From: Ophioderma brevispina
Lineage: Eukaryota; Echinodermata; Ophiuroidea; Amphilepidida; Ophiodermatidae
NCBI GenBank assembly: GCA_023653785.1
Contig: JAMKCH010079069.1
Location: 1 to 64,000, forward strand
DNA length: 64,000 nt
Direction of reading: 5' to 3'
Shown here: in pieces, positions 43,438 through 53,766 of the stretch
Position numbering within the stretch: the first letter of the stretch is position 1
How the letters are laid out: each line of letters starts with the position of its first letter
The notes under the pieces: generated by a model
What the model saw: the letters and a program-made list of their open reading frames with translations, nothing else
The model's database searches: none
Told to the model about the DNA's origin: nothing
Program-made: the position numbers and the translations under genes

Positions 43438-43698
43438 TAATTGTGATGTGATCAAGCAAAATGAGTCTGAAGTCACAGATATTGATTTTGAGATATAGCC
43501 AAACAAAGGAAAAAATTCTTTTGTTTCCTATTGTTTTTTGTCACCCTTCAACTGATTATTTCTTTGGAATTAATTGGTCAATTTCAATGGGGGTTTCAGC
43601 AAAATGTAGCTTTTCAGATGGTGCATACAGTTACATGGAAAAGTAAAAATAGAATCTGACCGACTTCAGACTCATTTTGCTTGATCACATCACAATTA
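43438..43698. mobile_element. MITE with perfect 37-bp terminal inverted repeats
   Basis: Left terminus 43438-43474 begins TAATTGTGATGTGATCAAGC and ends CTGAAGTC; right terminus 43662-43698 is its exact reverse complement. The total length is 261 bases with an AT-rich, noncoding core. TA at the ends could be a Tc1/mariner-type TA duplication, but this is only suggestive. Confidence 0.85.
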
Positions 43699-44859
43699 GT
43701 CTTGCCCAATCTGGGTCATCTGACCAGTAATAGCATGAAATCGGTACCAGCCACCCAGATGGCAAAATTGAGTAGTATCCAACATTTTATTTATTGTCAA
43801 ATACATATTTTGTCATTTTACTTAAATTTTTTAGATAGAACATGCCTGTTATAATGAAATCTGTGTTCAAAATTGTCTCCCATCTTGTAATGTCTTGCCA
43901 GGGAATTGGGTTTTTTGCTAATAAATCTTGTGCATGGTGTTCAATATGTTTCCATTGTTAAGCGCTTTATTGTGAAATAAAAATGAAAACAGTTCATTTT
44001 ACCATTGTGAATTCCTCTCAATTTGACATTGTATGCATCACATAAAGGAAGAGATAGAACAGTTGTCTTTCAATTCAGTGGACAAAAAGGTCACTCAGTA
44101 TTGCACTCAGCGGCAATTGGAATTTGCCGTAAAAGACACTATCAGTGATTTGCCTGAAAGAGTCAAAATTTGCAGGAATAGCTTAAGAGTGTAAGAGAAG
44201 TCTATAAAATTCTCATAAGTTACATTTTGCGGCTTAAAAGATGGCAGCAAAGGAAGAAAACAGCAGTACTCAAAATATGAATTCCATTCAATTACGTGTT
44301 GCAGTAAGTGTCTGTACGGACACATTTGATTTAGTCCTTATTAGGTTACAGGGTTAGCACTTGTAAGGTATGTTAGGATACCTTTTACTTGTTACAGATA
44401 TGCAAATATCAGATTTTATATTTTTTTTTCAATTTTCTAATCCACATCACTGATGAAGCTGTTGGGATCAAAGAGAGATTTCATTCTGCAATCGGAAAGT
44501 AAGTAAGTGAGTTCTTCACCAGATTAATTTTAATACACCTTTTCAATTCTATGTCAAGTCAAAAGTTGCACATTGATTGAAAATGAATAAAATGTCATCA
44601 ACATTCGTAAAAATCGGGACCAGTAGATGTAATCATGCTGCATCGAATCAAGCAAATAATAGCACTGGGATATCCAATAAATCTGCTCAGTATGCAGAGG
44701 AGAAAAGCACTATCTGGAGCATTATTATTTGGAAGTGCAGAGTCATTGTTATACCCATGCAGTTGAAAATAATTTCAGTGCTTTTCACCCACTGCGATTA
44801 AGCTGAGCTGTTTTTTGTCCCCGGCAGAACGAGTTCGGAATGGGGGACTATGAAATGAG

Positions 44860-45185
44860 CAGCGTCTCCGTTCGTCCCTCCGTTCGTTCCGGGTGACAAA
44901 AATGTTAACCCATGTTGTATACCATTTATTTTGGAGTTCGTAAGAGCGACAATTCGTAACTGGGTGGAAAGGAGCAGGTGATTGAGTTGCGACCGGCCCC
45001 TGCTTAGATTGGGCCATAAAATATGGCCTAAGTAATATCTAATTTGCATAATTTATGAGAATTTTCTGCAAGGCCTGTGTACAAGTTTTCTAGAGTTCCG
45101 CAGGCGTCTAATGGATGTAACTTGGTTTGGAAGGAAGCGGGCTGAAGCGTTTTGACTTGATTAGATTTTTGGGCAACAATTGAGT
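44860..45185. repeat. Dispersed repeat related to 13516-13835 (copy 2)
   Basis: Contains TCCGTTCGTCCCTCCGTTCG, TGGAGTTCGTAAGAGCGAC, TTTCTAGAGTTCCGCAGG, TAACTTGG, GAAGCGGGCTGAAG and CTTGATTAGATTTTTGGG. Also TAATTTGCATAATTTATGAG, as in copy 1. Noncoding. Confidence 0.65.
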
Positions 45186-45427
45186 ATGCAAATGAGCTAA
45201 TTAATATGCAAAAAATCACGCTGTAATTGCAATTTTTGAAACGGCACATTGGATTCCTCAACAATTCCTGCGCTTGCATAATAGCCATCATGGGGCACAT
45301 ATTTGTTGCAATTTGAAGTATTGTGTTATATGCAACTTAGGTATGCAAATGAGCAATTACAATATGCGTAATTGCTGTATCTCTGAAACGGATCGGGATA
45401 GGCCAAAAAATCCTTCGCTACATGAGA

Positions 45428-45975
45428 CTACTATGATATGGGGTAGTGGGGTGTTGGGGAGGGGGTGAGTGTTGGGGAGGGGGTTGAGTGTTGGGGAGGG
45501 GGTTTGGGGTTGGAGAGGGGGTGGGTGTTGGAGAGGGGGTTGGGTGTGAGGACGGGGGTTTGGGTGTTGGAGAGGGAGTGGGGGTTGGGGATGGGGTGGG
45601 GTGGTTACGGGGGTGTTTGGGGAGGGAGTGGGTATGCGGGGTGTTGGGGAGGGTGGGTGGTGGGTGTTTGCATGGGGTTGGGGAGGGGTGTGGGAGTGTG
45701 GGCGGGGTTGTTGGGAGGGGATGGGAAGCGTCGTTGCAGGGATGTTGGCGGAGGATTGGGTGTTGTGGGGTGTCGCGGGGTGTTTGGGAGGGGAATGGGG
45801 GGTGTTGGGGAAAGGGGACGGCATTTATAGGTATTGGGTTAGGTTGGGGTGTTGGGGAGATGAGGGGTGGGGTGTGGGGAATTGTGGGATGTGGGGAGGG
45901 TGGGGGGTTTGACGGGTGGTGTTGGGGAGGGGGTGGAGTTGAGTGTTGTGGGGTGTGTGGGGCCGAGGGGGGTGG
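45428..45975. repeat. G-rich minisatellite, GTGTTGGGGAGGGGGTT units
   Basis: About 550 bases of G/T-rich 17-19-bp units with four or more G-runs per 30 bases throughout, so the + strand can in principle form G-quadruplexes. Long open frames on both strands (Gly/Val-rich on +, Pro/Ser/Thr-rich on -) follow from composition and are not genes. Confidence 0.9.
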
Positions 45976-48841
45976 GATTGTTGAAGTTGCATTTATCACA
46001 TGTTAGACTGATCGCAACATTCGGCGGGGACATATTGTAAGCTCGCGTAACTACGAGTTCGCCTGTTTCCGATGTAAGGACAAGATATTTTCCAGCTTCG
46101 CTCAAAAATAAATAAACATGGTAGTAGGAGAATTGTGGGCACAGGGTGGAATGGAAGAGCTACAGAATTTTTCTATGATTTGATTTTTGTCAATGAACGA
46201 CCTAAGCTAATAATTTCTGGAGGGTGTGCAAAATTCTCGTTGCACCCAGTGGCCATTTTATAGAAATCCAAGATGGCCGCTATCACTCTCAAATTCATTC
46301 AAATGGCCATATTTTATGCCACTAGTTCAGGTTTAAAGCATGAGGAATCTTTTGGAGGGTTATTGACGTGATTTGAGCACAACATTGCCATCAAATCCAA
46401 ATGGCCCCTAAAACCCACTATGCCATGATGAAATCACTTCAATTGGGGACCCTAAATCATCACGTATTTGTGATAGAGGCATAATCCAGGGCTCTATACT
46501 TAGTAGAAACTCATATCTGACATTTCAAGGGTGTTAACAAGCTTACCAATCAAGAGGCAGTCAATTGACTGTCTTTTAACGATCTGAAACCCTACAATTG
46601 TCAATATCATCTATATTGGCCGTTCAGTTGACTTTAGTATGTATGTCAAAACAAATATACAAGATACGAGTTATTAATGCACAAAGACGACATCTCAGAC
46701 GTAATTTTTAAACTTTAACAATCATTGTGGTTGTTTGAAAACTAAATAAAATACGATGTTTTATCGTAATTTATAGGTTTTAAAGAAGGTTAAAAAGGCA
46801 GCCACATTTTGGCCCCATCTTAACATTTTGCATGTTAAGGAACAGAAATTCCAGATAAGGAATGTCAAATGGTCAAGTACTTATCCCGTACCTTAAGGAA
46901 ATGTGGCATGCTTCTGAATATTTGGAAAATTTTGGTATGGATGGAAAGTTTTAAGTAACGTAGATTACAAGTTGAAAATTGTCCACATTTGTGGCAATTT
47001 TGCCCTTTAATATCCGCCAATTAGCTTACTCGAAAAACGATTTCCGACAGATCCACATCGCAGGCAAATGGTGACGTCAAAAGTGATGAATCATATCGCG
47101 TGTTCCCACTTTCCTCTTCGAGCGTGAACTCGCAGGGTAGGACATGCCATCCTAACAGGCAAACCGCATGAATTTCCAATGCATAAAATCCGGCGCGACT
47201 CGAGTGCCAGTCCTTTCAAAAGACTTAACGGTAGGAGGGCGCTATTATTCGTATCGGACGGTTACCTCAGAACCATGCCTAAAGTTAGGCCTGGTCACGA
47301 ATATTTAAATCTAAAATGTGACCGTCTATTGGGAAATTACACTATTTTGCAGCGGGGTAACCACTAACCCGAGAATTGAAGTCAATAATTTATCCTTAGT
47401 ATCTGCTATACTAAGATGTATTGAGCGAGGGTTTAAGAGGAGATTTTGTTAAATGAAACTGAGCCACAGGCTACCATAGTAAAGCACGTAGCAGTTCACA
47501 ATTACGTTTGAACATCCCCAATGCTCAATTCGAGCAGGTCGTGTCTTAACAACCCCCCCCCTGGAACTGCGACGATGTGTTTTTTTATCCAATAATAATT
47601 AAAAACAACGAAAAAACTAAAACTATGTCATTCTGTAACTTATTTCAAATTTTATTATTACTTTCATTAATCCATCCATATTAGGTCAGCCAATGAAAAA
47701 AAATAACAAATCGAGTCAACACGATGTTTTGGTCATCACTGACCGTCACGAGGAGAGCACAATTGGGCGCTTTTGATCCAATGAAGGGTGGCGAAAAATC
47801 CCAGCCCGTTTCTTTAGATTTCAAAAAAGAAAAAGTAAAATGCCTATTTGTAATTTTACATCAAATTGTATATTTTTTCGGGAAGTGAATTCGTGAGGGT
47901 ATTGTCATAGTAGTTATGAATGTAAGTCTAACTGAGCTTGACAATTCTAATAATATTGATGTAACTACATTAATACACATATAATGTAGGTTTTTACTAT
48001 TTTTAAAAGGCGGCTGTATTGGATGCCATCTTGAATTTGAAAATGTCCATTAACAGAGAAATGCATCTAAGGGTTTTCTAGTGAGGAAATACATGGATTC
48101 ATAAGGGTAAAGCATAACGCAGCATCTAGACCCTGGAATAAGCCTTAAACTGTTAAAATGTGCGAACACACTTGAAGTGTTCGGGATGCGTGGAGGAAAT
48201 GCATTCTGAGGGTTAAACCCGTAACACTTGCAGAGTCCGTGTGATCAATTGAAACAGATTTTGAACACCTGACAGAACATGGTTTTAGGATCCGGATGTA
48301 TTCAAGTAGCGTAAATAGGTAAAGGAGAGTCAGATCATTTGAATGATTCAGAGGCTACTATTTGACTTTGAGAGCCAAGCGCCACTATTGGCCTTTGGTG
48401 ACAATGTAATGATAAAATTACCATTACCACACTTTATCGTGCTTAAAACAACGGAGTACCGACAAATATTTGTCTCTATCGGAAATACTTAAGGGATTTT
48501 TAGGAATTTGGACATGGTTAGCACGCCATATTGGATTTTCAAAAATGCCAAGTAACAAAGTTGGACACCTCCAAAAAATTATTGGACTAGGTCCTAATGA
48601 AACAAAAATCTATCAATAGAAAAAGTCTTGTAAATTTCCATTTCAGGGCTAGGTGCTAAACTTCCACCGAATATGGGCATCTAATATGCTTGGCAATTTT
48701 GGACCTTTGTATCATTTATTTGAAAAGTAAAACGTTTTGTTGATTGAACAAAAGTCATGAAAAGAAAAAGTGCGTGACAGACTGTGACCTAACATTTTTT
48801 TGCAGAACCAAAACCAGACAACTTGCCCAGTAGCCTACATT
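45976..48841. other. No gene or repeat recognised
   Basis: AT-rich single-copy-looking DNA. The longest frames are near 62 codons (47179-47367) and lack recognisable motifs. No RNA gene seen. Confidence 0.5.
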
Positions 48842-49863
48842 TTTGTGTCGCCTGCCTGAAAGCATATTGGCACTGTTTTTGGAAGAGCGCCCCCAATTTT
48901 AAAATTGTATTTTTGCCACAGTGACGTTGGTAAATTGTCTAGGAAAACTATACGCGAACGGAATGCTAAACAAATGTTATTTATCACAAAATCAGCGATT
49001 TGTAATTAGAAGAATTGGCCCCCCGACCGACACAGCCATGGACACTGTTAACGGCAGAGCTGGGAAAGGCTACGTTTATGTCCGTTTTATGATTGTGAAA
49101 ATAGTGCCACCTCGAGAAAATACACTCTCACTTGACTGCGAACTATTAAAACACCACCTACCCCCCATCGCGATGGACCGCCCTCAGACACCGTTTACCC
49201 ATGGAGCTATTTCCGCGGCTATTTCACATTGGAAGTCCGCTTCCAGCAGCCGTTAAGTATATCGGGGATCCCGATTATAATTATTCTAGTACAAAAAATT
49301 CCTGTTGGTGACACATGAACATTTCGAGGCTTAACATCACAGGTATAGTTAATAGCAGTTCCCAGACACACCGGTGTTAAAAATTCCAAGATTTGAAAAA
49401 TTGGGCTTGGGCTCTTCAAAAAATGTATGTGCTCATTATTGCTTTAAGGCAGGAAGGACGCATATAGGGACACTTTGTCCACTGTGTTGGTGTCTGTTGA
49501 TGTCTGTTGTTGTGTGTTGTGAAAAGGGTTAACATTTGCCTCTGATAATATCGGCATACTTCGATGGATTTTAAACCAACTTGAATCAAAGGTGCAACAT
49601 GGGGATCCCCCTTTGTGATGAGGTCAAAGGTCACATCCCCGAGGGCAAAGTCATTTGAGGTCAGTTGTAAGATGGCTGAAATTGTCAAAAGTGACAGTGG
49701 AAAAGTTGAAGTTCAAATTGGAACCAAACTTGGTGTATGGCGATAAATGCAACCCTGCTGATTTGTATGAGGTCAAAGGTCACCATATCAAGGTCAAAGG
49801 CCAAATGAGGCCTATCATTCATGAACCGCGACGGCAGGCGACCACAAGCGGTCCGAGGACCGA
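48842..49863. mobile_element. DR1-type MITE interrupted by a TTAA MITE
   Basis: Starts TTTTGTGTCGCCTGCCTGAA (48841-48860); the rest of the family sequence resumes at TTAAGGCAGGAAGGACGCAT (49444) after a 583-bp insert, and ends ACCGCGACGGCAGGCGACC, ACAAGCGGTCCGAGG. Exact AGGTCAAAGGTCA sites at 49621-49633 and 49770-49782. Confidence 0.75.
48861..49443. mobile_element. TTAA MITE (copy 2 of the 17801 family), nested
   Basis: Left end AGCATATTGGCAC, TGTTTTTGGAAGAGCG, CCCCCAATTTT; right end in reverse complement AGCAATAATGAGCAC, TTTTTTGAAGAGCCC. TTAA at 49444-49447 on the right and a diverged TGAA at 48857-48860 on the left fit insertion into the GCCTTAAGGC of the host MITE, which is intact at 20381-20390. 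Bases 48921-49256 form an open frame of 111 codons with no recognised domain, probably incidental. Confidence 0.75.
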
Positions 49864-52800
49864 TTGTATTTATCAATTTACCCAAGTTATTATAGGTTGC
49901 TTGATCTCTTTTTTTCACACACACATGATGGTAAATTGATAGAAATGAGATGCAGCAATAACTTCTGGATCTTGGTGCTGCAACCAAGTTTGTTTGATGG
50001 TCACAGGCTCACCAAAGCAACATTCTTTTGACTTTGTTCATATTCTTAGGTCATCCATTGCAATCGGAAAGACCTAATGGCAGCATAATTCAATGTCAGT
50101 GGTGTTCAAACATTTAGTATACACCCTTTTGGTTTTGACACTTTCCACTTTAGCTTTTTAAAGTTGGCAGTGCAGTGAGGGATCAAGTTCTCACATTGTT
50201 ATGCTTTATATTATTGAGACAAGGCGGTCCTTATGTGGGATAAAACAGGATGAAGTCTAAGGGTCATTCAGGGGTCACTTAGGGACATATGCTTTAGTGT
50301 ACACCTTTTGGTTGACTCTCAAAACTTACGTAGTTTTAGGGCAGTGATGGATCAACTTACATACTGGTATGCTATGTATGTGTGTATGGTGGGGGAAGTT
50401 AGCTTTTGTGTACAAACCCCAATTTTGGCGATTTACCCCTCTTTCCACTTGTTTGCTATGTAGTTCAATAACTAACATTGACCACCATAAAATAGATATT
50501 GTTGGAACAGCTTATGGTTCAAGGATCCATTTTATACTAGGTTCATGATGGTATACAGGGTGGTCAATAATTATATAGGGTGATATATGAACAACATTAG
50601 ATTGTGTTCAATCAACATTCTTACATTTATTGGATTTATTCTGTAGTAAGAATATTAAAACATTTAGTACATATTATTACAGGGTACACCTTAAACTTGA
50701 TAAAAATGTAATTATGATATGTTTTGATGAGCTCCGTGGATAAAACAGGGTGCACAAAAAATAAGTTACAAAAATTTGTAAAATTAAGGCCATTGTAATC
50801 AAAGTGAATATTTTAGGAAAAATGTGAAAACAGTAGCTTACTCTATTATGTCTAGGGACACCTCAATTAAGCCGGTAGCCATTATAAATGTAACAGAGTC
50901 GGTTACAAAGGTATAGGGTTGTAGTGTGGGTACAAATATACATGTGAAAAGGTCGATCAATACAGGAACTTTATTATTTCACAGTTTTTTGTTTGTGTGA
51001 TTTTTGAATAAGGCCAAATCATTATTATTCAATAAAACTTAAATTTAAAAAAAGAAAAATATTAAATAAAAGTTTTGAATACAGCAGGGTGTCTAAATTG
51101 CGATTGAATACAGATAATAGTCATATCAACAAGGGACAGGGACCAATAAACAGGAGCGGAGGGGATACTCTGTGAGATAAAGTACTTCAGCAGTATAACT
51201 ATAAAGGAGTATTTATGACAGTTTTCAAGCTTCTTTGACCTGCACATTACTATATCTCATGTCACACCATAAAATGGAGCAATGTAAAACAATTGTAGAT
51301 CAAATTTTTTTGAGCAAGTGCTGTATAGCACCCAATAGTGCTTAAGGTTTTATAAGTCAATTAACCCCCAATTAATTAATTTACCATTTTTGTGTTAGCT
51401 TTGTAAGATGACTTAGGGATATATTAAGTTGCAATTTTGTTTACAATATTGGACACTATATCCTTATGATGTGTTTATTTTCCGTAAGCACATTCACATA
51501 TAAACGGCGTGACCTTTATCAACCTAATCATTAATTTGATATATTTGCAAGGTAAATTTACAATTTAAATTTTTAATTTTGCTTCAAAATTTACCCGCAT
51601 GCAACAGGAAAGGCTAAGTCAGTATGTGGAAGCAATGTTGTTTTAAATAACACACATTGAAATATGTGTCAGAACAATAAATCCATTCCCATGTGAGTTA
51701 GTACATCCTCCTCCACCGCCACTCCACCAGTATACCTTCGTTAATATTTGTGACTCTTTTGCCATTAAACAAAGGGAAGTTCAATGTAATACAGATTAGA
51801 AAGTGTCGATAATTAAGCTTTGAAATGAGCCCTACTTAAAACAAGTACACCCCGATGCTATTGCAGCAGCTTGTTGAACAGAAAGAGGAGGAATTAAAAT
51901 GTAAACGCAACCGAACTCTATGGGGTCCACCATAGACACACGGACATTATACTTGAACAAGGTTCATATGGGGGTCAACAGATCGGGATCAAACGGTATT
52001 CAGGGGTTCATTAGGGTCATGTTACTTCCCTTTATCTATACCACATACATCGGATGTCCTATTTGGAACCGCTGTCCCTATCTTTTTGAATAAATGAGGA
52101 ATCACAGTGAACATCAAATTTAAGTATGTGATGGAGGATAGATCAATCTTAACTGGGATGTCCGATTATGAAATAGTTTAACTGCATGAACTGTAACAAT
52201 GGTCTGCAGTTGAAAACAATGGGAGAGCAGTCCACGTACAGGTCGTCCAATTAGGGAAGTTGTAAGGTCTTTTGGAAATTGCCAAAAACCAGTCAACAGG
52301 ACCAAATGGACAGTGCCCTTTAACACCCAAAAACCTTGACCCCAATCTGTGACACCTCATATGGGCCTTGGGTCGGTTCTAAAACAAGACCGAATTTGGT
52401 GATCGTAGCATTTGATTGTGGCAGGGAAAAATAATGGATAGTTTTCAAAGAGTGCCCCTCTTTAATCGGCCCACCTGACTTTTTTCCACCACAATTCAGA
52501 GTACCCGGCATATGAAACCTTGGGCAGTGGTTCTTCTGATCAGCTTCGAGTATGGCTGCCAATTGACCCAAGCATTGGACAGGAGACAAAAAAAACAGTC
52601 AACCTAACCACAATGGAACACCACAGTCATGCAGTATAATGACCCTAAGTGACACATAATTTACTTTGACCTATGTGGTACCCCACATAATAAACCCCTT
52701 TATAAATGTGTACTGAACGCATACCCAAGTATTACTTCATCCATCACTGCACAAAAAGCTGACAGGAAGTGAAAAAGTCAACCATAAAGGTTATGATAAA

Positions 52801-53189
52801 TTTGACACAGCCGGACCAACAGACAAACGAAATTCATGCCGAGACATTTCGTCCTTCCGTTGCATCCGACGAACCCCCCCTAATAAAAAAAAAAGAAAGT
52901 TCAGTCCTTTTACGCTTGCATTTTTTTTTTGGGTCCCTTGGTCACTGATGATTCAGAAAAGAAATTGAGATGGCAATGTGTATTTCATTTCATGAAAATT
53001 GACGAATAAATAAATGTTAACTATAATATTTATTTGGAAAGTTATAGAGAATGTTTATTGGGCGAAGTAGTAGTCAAATTCAATATATCCTTTATCATAA
53101 AACTAAATAAAATGATTTTAAACAGTTATCAGTTATTTACAAACGAAAGAGGTTCAGCATTAGGACTAATTTGCCACCCCAAACTAACT
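49468..53189. repeat. Tandem duplication, copy A (about 3.7 kb)
   Basis: Homologous along its length to 53190-56882, in direct orientation. It starts in the CACTTTGTCCACTG part of a DR1-type MITE and ends CCAAACTAACTCAC, immediately followed by the start of copy B (TTTGTCCACTG). Differences between copies are mostly single-base gains or losses. It contains the long-inverted-repeat element at about 50050-52862. Confidence 0.88.
50050..52862. mobile_element. Element with long terminal inverted repeats, about 2.8 kb (in copy A)
   Basis: The left end AGGTCATCCATTGCAATCGG, AAAGACCTAATG, AACATTTAGTATACACCC, TTTTGGTTTTGACACTTTCC is mirrored at the right by GAAGTGAAAAAGTCAACC, CGTCCTTCCGTTGCATCCGA. 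Arms extend inward roughly 250 bases or more (GCAGTGA(T/G)GGATCAAGTT versus CTTCATCCATCACTGCAC, then GTGGGAT.../GTACCCCACAT). The interior (50300-52500) has no transposase-like frame. Repeated within copy B. Confidence 0.65.
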
Positions 53190-53582
53190 CACTTTGTCCA
53201 CTGTTGTTGGTGTCTGTTGATGTCTGTTGTTGTTGTTGTGAAAAATGGTTAACATTTGCCTGTAATATCTGCATACTTCGATGGATTTAAACCAAACTTG
53301 CATCAAAGGTGCAACATGGGATCCCCCATTTGTTGATGAGGTCAAGGGTCACATACCGAGGTCAAAGGTCATTTGAGGTCAAGTTGTAAGATAGGCTGAA
53401 ATTGTCAAATTGACAGTTGAAAAGTTGAAGTTCAATTGGAACCAAACTTGGTGTATGGAGATTACATGCAAACCCTGATTTGTTTATGAGGTCAAAGGTC
53501 ACATATCAAGGTCAAAGGCCATATGAGGCCTATCATTCATGAACCGCGACGGCAGGCGACACAAGCGGTCCGAGGACCGATG
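53190..53582. mobile_element. DR1-type MITE, 5'-truncated by the duplication
   Basis: From TTTGTCCACTGTTGTTGG through GTCAAAGGTC runs to ACCGCGACGGCAGGCGACAC, AAGCGGTCCGAGGACCG. Exact AGGTCAAAGGTCA at 53359-53371 and 53489-53501. Missing the 5' inverted terminus because the duplication breakpoint lies inside the element. Confidence 0.75.
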
Positions 53583-53766
53583 TAGTTTTATTCAATTTAC
53601 CAAGTTATTAGCATAGGTTGCTTGATCTCTTTTTGTTCCACACACATGATGGTAAATTGAATAGAAATGAGATCCAGCAATAACTTCTGGATCTTGGTTC
53701 TGCACAAAGATGTTAGGTCACAGCTCACCAAGCAACATTTCTTTCATGACTTTTGTACATCTTCTT

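Noticed and set aside
45357..46105. Long overlapping frames encoding Gly-rich (+) and Pro-rich (-) proteins
   Set aside because: All are products of the G-rich minisatellite composition; both strands are open at once.
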